In this document: one piece after another, positions 7,161 through 13,373 of the stretch
Layout of the letters: each line of letters begins with the position of its first letter
How positions within the stretch are numbered: the stretch's first letter is position 1
Source of the DNA: Methanothermococcus okinawensis
GTDB taxonomy: Archaea > AGJL01 > Methanococci > Methanococcales > Methanococcaceae
Direction of reading: 5' to 3'
Assembly (NCBI GenBank): GCA_015661555.1
Contig: DQVW01000059.1
Coordinates: 1-13,373, forward strand
DNA: 13,373 nucleotides
Translations under genes and position numbers: made by a program
Notes under the pieces: generated by a model
What the model was told of the DNA's origin: nothing
The model's input: only the letters and a program-made list of their open reading frames with translations
Database searches by the model: none

Positions 7161-8117
7161 CTAACCCTTTTTGTACTCCTCCAATATTCTCTTAGCCAGA
7201 TTTACCTTATCCTCCATATCCTTAAGTATAATATCTGTGGCTACTACCTTACACTTTATACCCTCTTTCTTCTCCTCCAGGTTATCCCTGTTATCTATTA
7301 TAAGGGTGTCCACTAGATCCTCGTAGAACTTGTAAACTCCGTAGATATTCACAGGGTAGCCCTTGGCCTTCATGAGAACACCTGCCGGTCCACTGACAGC
7401 CCTATCTCCCACTATAGGTGATACCACAAACACCCTCTTATCCCTAAGAGCCCTTCTAATATCCCTTATACTAAGTATGGGACCTATGGAAGTTACTGGA
7501 TTTGAGGGCCCAATAACTACTAAGTCTGCCTCCTCTATAGACTCTAAAGCCCCCTCTACACCCCTGGCGTACTGGGAGTTCTCATAGAAGACATCTAACA
7601 CCTTTGCCCTCCCTCTCCTCTTTATCCAGAAGTCGTGGAACTTCAGGAGGATCTTCTCCCTCCTACCATCGATTTCCTCCTCCACCAGTATCTTCGTCTC
7701 CACCCTGTCATCTGTCATGGGAAATACCTTACCTTTAATCTTCAACAGTTTCCTCTCCATCTCCACAACCTTGGAGAGGGGATACCCCCTCCTTAAGAAG
7801 TAGGTCTTATGGATCTTTAAGGCCCTGTCCCTATCCCCAATCCTGAGAAATTCTGAGAAACCCTCAGATTCATACATCTTTAAGGTCTCATGGGTGATGA
7901 AGGTGTCATTTTTAACCCCATACCATGTCTCCTCGTTAATCATGTCTGCAAAGGTGTAGAGTACAGTGTCTATATCTGGGGAGAGGTAGAGATCTCCCAC
8001 CCAGGTATCCTCCCCAGTATTCACAACTACAGAGATATTCTCCTCCTCAAGGACTCTCTTCAGCCCCTGGAGAAGCTTAGGAGTACCTGTACCTCCAGAT
8101 AGTAAGGTTATCTTCAT
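7161..8117 (-). CDS. cofD: 2-phospho-L-lactate transferase (CofD), coenzyme F420 biosynthesis
   Basis: Joins the phospholactate moiety (from lactyl-2-diphospho-5'-guanosine) to the deazaflavin Fo, giving F420-0 and GMP, a late step of coenzyme F420 synthesis. The 318 residues match the family's usual length. Motifs: SGGTGTPKLLQGL (7-19), the Fo/GDP-binding block NTGEDTWVGDLYLSPDIDT (33-51), DFWIKRRGR (162-170), GPSNPVTSIGPIL (203-215) and SPIVGDRAVSGPAG (233-246). The start has a G-rich ribosome site (GGGGGGT) just upstream, nine bases after the stop of the permease gene. Methanogens use F420 as a main hydride carrier, so the gene is expected to be essential. The adjoining ATP-grasp ligase and the divergent F420-dependent sulfite reductase make this a small F420-themed neighbourhood. 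Confidence 0.96.
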   Translation of the reverse strand: MKITLLSGGTGTPKLLQGLKRVLEEENISVVVNTGEDTWVGDLYLSPDIDTVLYTFADMINEETWYGVKNDTFITHETLKMYESEGFSEFLRIGDRDRALKIHKTYFLRRGYPLSKVVEMERKLLKIKGKVFPMTDDRVETKILVEEEIDGRREKILLKFHDFWIKRRGRAKVLDVFYENSQYARGVEGALESIEEADLVVIGPSNPVTSIGPILSIRDIRRALRDKRVFVVSPIVGDRAVSGPAGVLMKAKGYPVNIYGVYKFYEDLVDTLIIDNRDNLEEKKEGIKCKVVATDIILKDMEDKVNLAKRILEEYKKG

Positions 8118-8126
8118 AGTACCCCC

Positions 8127-8861
8127 CTATATTCTGATTAACTCCCTGTAGGAGAGATAACAAAGTATCAAACTGGCAAGTAGGGCAGTTCCCAGTATCA
8201 TCCACATAATTACTACCTGGATCTTTGCGGCATACAGGGGATCTGCCCCACTAAGTAGCATACCTGTCATAGTCCCCGGGATAAATATAATGCCCACAGA
8301 CTTGGTCATGTTCATTTTAGGTATAATGGCAGAGGTGATTGCCACCTTCATGAAAGGTTTCAGTGCCTGGAACTCAGAGGCACCCAAGGCCAGATAACCC
8401 CAGAGTATCTCCCTGTTGGATCTTATATGGTCTATTATTTTATCTAGAGCCAGGTGAAGGGTATTCATGGAGTTCCCAATAACCATACCCATAAGGGGGA
8501 TGATATACCTAGGTTGATAGGGTATTAGGGAGGACAACTTAAACACTATCAGGGTAAAGAGGGTAACTGTCAGAAGTGTTAGTGAGATATAGAGAAACAA
8601 GTTTCTTTTATTGCCAATCTTCTTACAAACCTTACTGTAGACAATATAGGTTGCAGTAAGGATCATAACAAGGATCATAACGTAGGTGATTAACATCCCA
8701 CCGTAATTGAAGACGTAGATGAGAACATAACCTAACATTATAAGTTGGACAAGTGCCAAAAAGGCGGCATAGAGTATCTCCCTCTCCAACCCAATATCCT
8801 CCTTGATGGAGAGAAACACAGCGATCATTATAAAGATAAAACCATAGATTAACTCCATCAT
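8127..8861 (-). CDS. ABC transporter permease, FetB/UPF0014 (YbbM) family
   Basis: Polytopic membrane protein of the UPF0014 family. The E. coli member FetB works with the ATPase FetA and is linked to iron export. The 244 residues hold about seven hydrophobic segments (near 3-19, 31-51, 55-76, 87-108, 118-134, 186-203 and 212-235). The family signatures are RYIIPLMGMVIGNSMN (118-133), ALGASEFQALKP (158-169) and FIPGTMTGMLLSGADP (193-208). No ABC ATPase gene lies in the window, although bacterial relatives usually have one adjacent, so its partner must be elsewhere or may not exist. Two ATG codons in a row begin the gene; AGGGATC lies just upstream. Substrate here is unknown; metal export is only an analogy. 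It sits between the ATP-grasp ligase and cofD genes with 12- and 9-base gaps. Confidence 0.9.
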   Translation of the reverse strand: MMELIYGFIFIMIAVFLSIKEDIGLEREILYAAFLALVQLIMLGYVLIYVFNYGGMLITYVMILVMILTATYIVYSKVCKKIGNKRNLFLYISLTLLTVTLFTLIVFKLSSLIPYQPRYIIPLMGMVIGNSMNTLHLALDKIIDHIRSNREILWGYLALGASEFQALKPFMKVAITSAIIPKMNMTKSVGIIFIPGTMTGMLLSGADPLYAAKIQVVIMWMILGTALLASLILCYLSYRELIRI

Positions 8862-8873
8862 AGAGATCCCTAG

Positions 8874-9731
8874 TTATAACTTGCTACATCTTAATAGAAA
8901 CTCTGCAATCCTGTAATCCACATCTATACCTAGGTATTGAAACCCCTTTATCCCTGGGGCGGCGTTGGTTTCGATAACGTAGTATCCCTCCCTTGAGGGG
9001 AGGATGTCCACCCCCACTATATCTCCATCTATGGCCTGGGCACATCTCAGTGCCAACTCCTCCAACTCCTCATGAATCTCTACAGGTCTAATAGACCCTC
9101 CCATATATAGATTGGTGATGAAATCTCTACTGACCCTACTGTATCCTCCAACTACCTCCCCTCCAACTACCAGCAGCCTAATATCCCTATAGAGATCCCC
9201 AACCTTGAAGTCTATGTACTCCTGGATAATAGTACCCTCCCATAGGGCATTCTCTGTATACCTCTTTAACTCCTCATCTGAGCTCACCTTTCTAACAGAG
9301 ACCCCACACTTTGAAAAGGAGTTCTTCACTACTACAGGGTAATCCAAATTCTCCCTCTCCATAAATCTCTTTGCATCTCGATAATCCCTTATTAGGGCTG
9401 TTTTTGGAGTGTTTATCTTATGTTTGGAGAGTATCTTGATAGTTTTAAATTTGTCAGAGGAGTTATACAGGGTTTTTAAACTGTTTATAAATCTGTATCC
9501 CTCACACTCCAGGGCATTTAACACCTGCCAGGAGTACAGTGTTAACCTACCTAGGTAGTGTCCTATGCTACATCTGGGATGTATCAAGTCACACTCCAGA
9601 TGGAAATCTCTATCCACCAGTAAATCCTCCTCTGCCAGTAGTAATATCTTACATCTCCCTCCTAGATTCTCTATAGCCCTCTTCAGGGCGTAGGTTGTGG
9701 AACTACCCTCGGGACTTACTATGGTTATCAT
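8874..9731 (-). CDS. RimK-family ATP-grasp ligase, candidate CofF (F420 glutamate ligase)
   Basis: ATP-dependent carboxylate-amine ligase of the RimK/glutathione-synthetase type. The 285 residues have a Rossmann-like N-domain, then the ATP-grasp core: VVVKNSFS (133-140) with the nucleotide-binding Lys136, IIQEYID (168-174), DIRLLVV (183-189), NLYMGGSIRP (207-216) and the metal-binding block VGVDIL...IETNAAPGIKGF (239-264) with Glu254 and Asn256. In methanogens this family includes CofF, which adds the alpha-linked glutamate cap to F420-2, and MptN, which glutamylates tetrahydromethanopterin; lysine-biosynthesis LysX is a further relative. I favour CofF because cofD is in the same cluster and an F420-dependent enzyme gene is divergent, but sequence alone does not settle it. 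It is the first gene of the six-gene minus-strand cluster. Its ATG lacks a good ribosome site and may be on a very short leader. Confidence 0.88.
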   Translation of the reverse strand: MITIVSPEGSSTTYALKRAIENLGGRCKILLLAEEDLLVDRDFHLECDLIHPRCSIGHYLGRLTLYSWQVLNALECEGYRFINSLKTLYNSSDKFKTIKILSKHKINTPKTALIRDYRDAKRFMERENLDYPVVVKNSFSKCGVSVRKVSSDEELKRYTENALWEGTIIQEYIDFKVGDLYRDIRLLVVGGEVVGGYSRVSRDFITNLYMGGSIRPVEIHEELEELALRCAQAIDGDIVGVDILPSREGYYVIETNAAPGIKGFQYLGIDVDYRIAEFLLRCSKL

Positions 9732-9804
9732 GATTATACCAGTTAAGAAGTTTTAAAAATTTGGAGACTTATTATAACTCTTATTATTTTTATAAGGTGA
9801 AAAG
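9732..9804. promoter_or_regulatory. Divergent promoter region between the ATP-grasp/cofD cluster and fsr
   Basis: Seventy-three AT-rich bases drive transcription both ways. A symmetric TTTTAAAA core (9751-9758) could act as box A for the minus-strand cluster, placing its start site close to the ATG. For fsr, TATA-like candidates are this same box or ATTATAA (9771-9777). A clear GGTGA ribosome site (9796-9800) lies four bases before the fsr ATG. An eight-base direct repeat, CTTATTAT, occurs at 9768 and 9780. Assignments are by eye and not supported by transcript data. Confidence 0.5.
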
Positions 9805-11664
9805 ATGAACCAGTGGAAGTTAAGTGAGATAGTGGAGGAGGGTTTATGTGCCAGTTGTAGTACCTGTGCCATTGTATGTCCCAATAGTATAATAGAGTTT
9901 AAGGAGGTTCCAAGGTTAAAGGAGGAGTGTTTAAGAAAGGGACATGGAATGTGTTACGATGTATGTCCCAGGGTATCTTCAGGGGGTTATCAGATAAGGA
10001 TAAGGGCAGGCTTTAAGGAGAGGGAGGAGTACTACTATGGAAGGGGAGAGATTGAGGGGCAGGATGGAGGAGTGGTCACCACCTTTTTAAAGTATCTCCT
10101 GGAGGAGGGAAAGATAGAGGGTGCTGTAGTGGTAGGTGATCAGTGCTGGAAACCTGTATCTATGGTAGTCCAGGATCCTGAAGATATAAGGAGGTGTGCA
10201 AAATCCAAGTATACAACCTCTACCCTTGAGGCACTTAGAAGGGCAGGGGAGTTGGGGATTAAGAGGGTTGCAGTTGTAGGTCTCCCCTGTCAAATATCTG
10301 GTCTTAGGAAACTTCAGTACTTCCCATACCTGGCCAAGTATAACGGTGAGATAGGCAGAGATGGAAGGATGGTTAAGTGGCCGAAGATAGAGTACTTAAT
10401 TGGACTCTTCTGTATGGGTAAATTCAGGGAGGAGGATATAGATAGAGTCCTTGAGAGGAAGAACCTTAGGAGGGAGGACATAGAGAAGTTCAAGATCGAG
10501 AGGGGGATATTTGTAATGATAACGAAGGAGGGGGAGAGGTACACTGTTCCCCTGGAGGAACTTGAACACTGTGAAGGTTGTAGGATCTGTAGAGATTTCG
10601 ATGCCGCCCTGGCAGATATCTCTGTGGGATCTGTGGGAAGTCCAGAGGGGTACTCCACGGTAATAGTGAGAAGTGTAAAGGGGGAGGATATTAAGGAGGC
10701 CTTGGAGTTGATGGAAGGGGTAAATGTGGAGGAGATAGAGAGGATGAGGAGGTTGAAGATGAAAAGGTTTAGAGAGGAGATAGAGGAGAGGAGGAAAAGG
10801 GGGAGGAAGATATCCTACTACTGGCTCACAGACTATGGAGGGGTGGGTAAAAGGGCCGACAATACTCACTTTATAAGGATAAGGGGGAAACCCTGTGGCT
10901 GGTACTCCACAGAGGAGATAAGGGATATACTGGAGATAAGTGAGAGGTATGGAGGTAGGATTAAGTTAACAGATAGGGGGGCCTTTGAGATCCACGCCAT
11001 CCATCCAATGGATGTGGAGGAGATGGTCCTAGAGTTACATAGAAGGGGTTTCATCACAGGTTCCGAGGGCCCCCTAGTTAGAAGTGTCCTTGGATGTCCA
11101 GGTGGTGGAAACTGTAGTAGTGGATTGATAGATACCAGGGAGTTATGTACCCTCATTGAGGAGAGGTTTAGGGAGTACCCTGCACCTTACAAATTTAAGA
11201 TTGCAGTAAGTGGATGTCCAAATAAGTGTGTTAGGCCCCAGATACATGACATTGGAATAGTGGGTGTTGTATATCCTGTAACCAATGAGAAGTGTAACGG
11301 ATGTGGGAGATGTGCAGACCTCTGTAAGGTTGAGGCCATAGATGTTAGGGGGGAGACATCCTATACCAACTACAACCTCTGTATAGGTTGTGGAAAGTGT
11401 ATTAGGGGCTGTCCCAACGAGGGTAGAGATGTAAAAGAGGAGGGACTTATGGTGTATGTAGGTGGAAAATCTGGAAGGGAGGTAGTACAGGGAATACCCC
11501 TTGGATTGATAGATAGGGAGGATATACTGGATCTAATAGAGGGTGTATTGAAGGTGTACTCTAAGTACGTGGAGAAACCTCAGAGGGAGAGGTTATGTGC
11601 AGTTATAGCTAGGATTGGAGTGGATAGATTCTTAGAAGAGGTTAAAGGTTATTTAAAAAAGTGA
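9805..11664 (+). CDS. fsr: Coenzyme F420-dependent sulfite reductase (Fsr)
   Basis: Reduces sulfite to sulfide with electrons from reduced F420, letting methanogens detoxify sulfite (which poisons methyl-CoM reductase) and use it as sulfur source. The 619 residues match the known M. jannaschii enzyme in length and layout. The N-terminal half is an FrhB/FpoF-like F420H2 oxidase: a [4Fe-4S] motif at Cys15/18/21/25, further cysteines 50 and 54, and a flavin/F420 domain to about 330 with Cys256/259/262. The C-terminal half is a dissimilatory-type siroheme sulfite reductase: siroheme-coupled cluster ligands Cys431, Cys437, Cys471 and Cys475 (CPGGGNC and CPNKC), with an inserted two-cluster ferredoxin (Cys497/500/503/507 and Cys526/529/532/536). 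All ligands are present, so it should be active. Strong GGTGA ribosome site. Transcribed alone and divergent from the F420 cofactor genes; family members are induced by sulfite. Confidence 0.97.
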   Translation: MNQWKLSEIVEEGLCASCSTCAIVCPNSIIEFKEVPRLKEECLRKGHGMCYDVCPRVSSGGYQIRIRAGFKEREEYYYGRGEIEGQDGGVVTTFLKYLLEEGKIEGAVVVGDQCWKPVSMVVQDPEDIRRCAKSKYTTSTLEALRRAGELGIKRVAVVGLPCQISGLRKLQYFPYLAKYNGEIGRDGRMVKWPKIEYLIGLFCMGKFREEDIDRVLERKNLRREDIEKFKIERGIFVMITKEGERYTVPLEELEHCEGCRICRDFDAALADISVGSVGSPEGYSTVIVRSVKGEDIKEALELMEGVNVEEIERMRRLKMKRFREEIEERRKRGRKISYYWLTDYGGVGKRADNTHFIRIRGKPCGWYSTEEIRDILEISERYGGRIKLTDRGAFEIHAIHPMDVEEMVLELHRRGFITGSEGPLVRSVLGCPGGGNCSSGLIDTRELCTLIEERFREYPAPYKFKIAVSGCPNKCVRPQIHDIGIVGVVYPVTNEKCNGCGRCADLCKVEAIDVRGETSYTNYNLCIGCGKCIRGCPNEGRDVKEEGLMVYVGGKSGREVVQGIPLGLIDREDILDLIEGVLKVYSKYVEKPQRERLCAVIARIGVDRFLEEVKGYLKK

Positions 11665-11670
11665 AAATTA

Positions 11671-11718
11671 TTTTGAAAAATAAAAAATAGATCCACTATA
11701 TCCACTACGGGATATAGT
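11671..11718 (-). terminator. Probable terminator of the tuf-rpsJ transcript
   Basis: Read on the minus strand, a 9-bp stem with hexaloop (11718-11695) is followed at once by a T-rich stretch (about 11690-11671) containing a six-T and a five-T run. Position, 65 bases after the rpsJ stop, fits the end of the ribosomal transcript. The hairpin is symmetric, so it may also affect the end of the convergent fsr transcript. Confidence 0.5.
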
Positions 11719-11757
11719 CCTAGGTTATTATACTCCTTATCCACTACGGGATAAGGA
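11695..11757. repeat. Twin hairpins with a shared 16-base core
   Basis: Two inverted repeats, 11695-11718 and 11734-11757, each form a perfect 9-bp stem closed by the same loop ACTACG. They share the 16-base core TATCCACTACGGGATA at 11699-11714 and 11738-11753, 39 bases apart. The outer stem pairs differ (ACTA/TAGT versus TCCT/AGGA-type ends) yet remain fully paired. The pair fills the 119-base gap between convergent fsr and rpsJ, with no coding sequence inside. Confidence 0.8.
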
Positions 11758-11783
11758 TAAAAGAGGATTTAATTCTTTGAAAA

Positions 11784-12092
11784 TTAGCTTCTAAGTTCAA
11801 TCTCTATCTGAACAGAATCAGGGATTCTTATCTTCATAATACGTTTCATGGTCCTCTCATCAGCCTCGATATCTATAAGTCTCTTGTGTATCTTCATGGT
11901 CCACCTGTCAAAGGTGGAGGAACCCTCTCCATCTGGAGACTTTCTCGTTACAACCTTCAACCTCTTAGTTGGTAGTGGAATAGGTCCTGCTATATCAACC
12001 CCAGTTTTCTCCGCGATCTCCTTTATCTGTCTACAGACATCATCTAACTCCCTGTGATCTGTACTAAATAGCTTTATCCTAGCCCTCTGCAT
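11784..12092 (-). CDS. rpsJ: 30S ribosomal protein uS10 (S10)
   Basis: Small-subunit ribosomal protein of the head region that binds the 3' major domain of 16S rRNA. The 102 residues are the usual archaeal length. Recognised by ARIKLFSTDHRELDDVC near the start, the loop AGPIPLPTKRLKVVTRKSP (35-53) and FDRWTMKIHKRLIDI (61-75), followed by the conserved IPDSVQIEIEL end. It follows tuf by 42 bases, the classic archaeal str-operon order (EF-2, EF-1A, S10). The ATG is preceded by a G-rich region (GGGGATGGGATT). The spacer from tuf has two seven-T runs on the coding strand, so expression may be partly uncoupled from tuf. Confidence 0.97.
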   Translation of the reverse strand: MQRARIKLFSTDHRELDDVCRQIKEIAEKTGVDIAGPIPLPTKRLKVVTRKSPDGEGSSTFDRWTMKIHKRLIDIEADERTMKRIMKIRIPDSVQIEIELRS

Positions 12093-12134
12093 AATCCCAT
12101 CCCCTAAAAAAATAGTTAAAAAAATAAAAGGGGA

Positions 12135-13373
12135 TTACTTGTTCTTTGGTTTAACATCTATACACATACCTGCTGCAACAGTCATACCCATGTCCCTAAT
12201 TGCAAACCTACCAAGCTGTGGAATCTCCCTTACATTCTCAATTACCATTGGTTTTGTAGGTACGATCTTAACTATTGCAGCATCCCCTGTCTTTAAGTAG
12301 TCTGGGTTCTCCTCTACAACTTCACCTGTTCTAGGATCTAACTTCTTAAGTAATTCGGCAAAGGTACATGCCACCTGGGCTGTATGTGCGTGGAATACTG
12401 GTGTATATCCTGCTGTAATTACAGTTGGGTGCTGTAAGACTATGATCTGGGCTGTGAACTCTGAGGCCACTGTTGGTGGGTTGTCTGGGTGTCCTACTAC
12501 GTCTCCCCTCTTAATATCCTTCTTACTGACACCCCTTACGTTGAACCCTATGTTGTCTCCAGGCTCTGCCTGCTCTATTGGCTCATGGTGCATCTCTATG
12601 GACTTAACCTCTCCTGAGACTCCAGCAGGCTCAAATACTATCTTGTCTCCTACTTTCATGACTCCAGTTTCTACCCTTCCAACTGGAACTGTACCTACTC
12701 CAGTAATGGAGTATACATCCTGGATTGGGAGTCTCAGTGGTTTGTCAATTGGTTTCTCTGGTGGTTTGAAGGAGTCTATAACCTCTACCAGTGTTGGACC
12801 CTTATACCATGGCATCTTGTCAGATCTTTTAACAACGTTGTCTCCATGGTAGGCTGCTATTGGTACGAAGGGGACAGCATCTGGGTTGTAACCTAGTATC
12901 CTCAACAACTGGGAGATCATCTCCTTACACTTCTTGTACTCCTCTTCACTGTAGTTGACAGTGTCCATCTTGTTTATAGCAACTGCCAACTGGCTTATTC
13001 CCAGGGTTCTAGCTAGGAAGAGGTGCTCCTTTGTCTGAGGCTGAATTCCTGTTTTAGCGTCGTTTACGTCAACTACCAGTATTGCAGCATCTGCCTGGGA
13101 TGCCCCTGTAATCATGTTTTTAATAAAGTCCCTGTGTCCAGGACAGTCTACGATTGTTACCTCGTAGTTCTTAGTTTCAAACTTCTTGTGGGCAACGTCT
13201 ATAGTAACCCCTCTCTCCCTCTCCTCCTTCAACTTGTCCATTATATATGCAAACTCGAATCCTGCCTTACCCTTCTCTTCAGCCTCTCTTCTTAACCTCT
13301 CTAACTCCTGTGGGTCTATGGCACCACTGTCCAGTAGTAATCTACCTACTGTTGTGGACTTACCTGCATCTAC
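12135..13373 (-). CDS. tuf: Translation elongation factor 1-alpha (EF-1A/EF-Tu), 5' end outside window
   Basis: GTPase that delivers aminoacyl-tRNA to the ribosomal A site. The reading frame is open from the stop at 12135 to the window edge (412 codons plus the stop), so only about 15 N-terminal residues are missing. At the edge the P-loop is seen as VDAGKSTTVGRLLLDSGA. Further in are the switch regions GVTIDVAHKKFET and DCPGHRDFIKNMITGA (G3) and the guanine-specificity motif NKMD (G4). Domains 2 and 3 follow, including GRVETGVMKVGDK and a conserved C-terminus GRFAIRDMGMTVAAG. Sequence type is archaeal/eukaryotic EF-1A rather than bacterial. An internal ATG at 13241 is not the start. First of the tuf-rpsJ pair visible here; the upstream ribosomal genes would lie beyond the right edge. 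Confidence 0.97.
   Translation of the reverse strand, partial: VDAGKSTTVGRLLLDSGAIDPQELERLRREAEEKGKAGFEFAYIMDKLKEERERGVTIDVAHKKFETKNYEVTIVDCPGHRDFIKNMITGASQADAAILVVDVNDAKTGIQPQTKEHLFLARTLGISQLAVAINKMDTVNYSEEEYKKCKEMISQLLRILGYNPDAVPFVPIAAYHGDNVVKRSDKMPWYKGPTLVEVIDSFKPPEKPIDKPLRLPIQDVYSITGVGTVPVGRVETGVMKVGDKIVFEPAGVSGEVKSIEMHHEPIEQAEPGDNIGFNVRGVSKKDIKRGDVVGHPDNPPTVASEFTAQIIVLQHPTVITAGYTPVFHAHTAQVACTFAELLKKLDPRTGEVVEENPDYLKTGDAAIVKIVPTKPMVIENVREIPQLGRFAIRDMGMTVAAGMCIDVKPKNK

Noticed and set aside
10396..10869. 157-codon open frame antisense to fsr
   Set aside because: It lies wholly inside fsr, whose metal-ligand motifs are intact, and its product is Pro/Leu/Tyr-rich as expected from reading an AGG-rich coding strand backwards; no ribosome site or family resemblance.
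11692..11757. CRISPR array or tRNA in the fsr-rpsJ gap
   Set aside because: Only two copies of a 16-base core that is itself a hairpin, no regular spacers or cas genes; no acceptor, D or T arm pattern for a tRNA.
12442..12852. 136-codon open frame antisense to tuf
   Set aside because: Shadow of the highly conserved EF-1A coding sequence; Ser/Thr/Pro-rich product with no recognisable domain.
13239..13241. ATG at 13241 as the start of tuf
   Set aside because: The same frame stays open to the window edge and encodes the EF-1A P-loop and following helix, so the gene is cut by the window, not shortened.

Overview
The window is archaeal and comes from a thermophilic methanogen of the Methanococcales (Methanocaldococcus/Methanotorris/Methanothermococcus relatives). 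The evidence is an FtsZ2-type division protein, an F420-dependent sulfite reductase (Fsr), coenzyme F420 biosynthesis (CofD), the archaeal GEK1/DTD2-type D-aminoacyl-tRNA deacylase, and archaeal EF-1A linked to ribosomal protein uS10. Arginine is coded almost entirely by AGG/AGA, coding strands are purine-rich, and Shine-Dalgarno sites are GGAGG/GGTGA-like. Base composition looks like low-40s percent GC by eye, higher than the roughly 30% typical of well-known Methanococcales; I did not compute it. Genus cannot be fixed from the sequence alone.

Layout. (1) 48-4843, plus strand: ftsZ2, a T-rich terminator, then an envelope-like pair with overlapping stop and start codons. The first of the pair is a membrane-anchored protein with an outer domain, one transmembrane helix, a long coiled coil and a C-terminal winged helix. 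The second is a secreted protein with a cell-wall-binding-repeat-2-like domain. An MJ1255-family GT-B glycosyltransferase follows. (2) 9731-4821, minus strand: six genes separated by only about 3-12 bases, very likely one operon, in order RimK-type ATP-grasp ligase, FetB/UPF0014 permease, cofD, dtdA, trkA-like RCK protein, hisG. The end of hisG overlaps the end of the glycosyltransferase gene tail to tail. (3) 9805-11664, plus strand: fsr, divergent from the operon across a 73-base AT-rich promoter region. (4) 11665-11783: a non-coding gap with two hairpins sharing one loop and upper stem but with different, compensated lower stems. (5) 13373-11784, minus strand: tuf (EF-1A, 5' end cut by the window edge) followed by rpsJ, the tail of the archaeal str-type operon.

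How it fits together: Fsr takes electrons from reduced F420 to detoxify or assimilate sulfite, and the genes facing it include an F420 biosynthesis transferase and a glutamate-ligase-like enzyme that may finish the F420 tail. The plus-strand left half looks like a division and envelope block. No mobile element, CRISPR array, tRNA or rRNA was seen. The least explained parts are the transmembrane coiled-coil/winged-helix protein with its overlapping CWB2 partner, and the twin hairpins. No gap without a gene exceeds about 120 bases.
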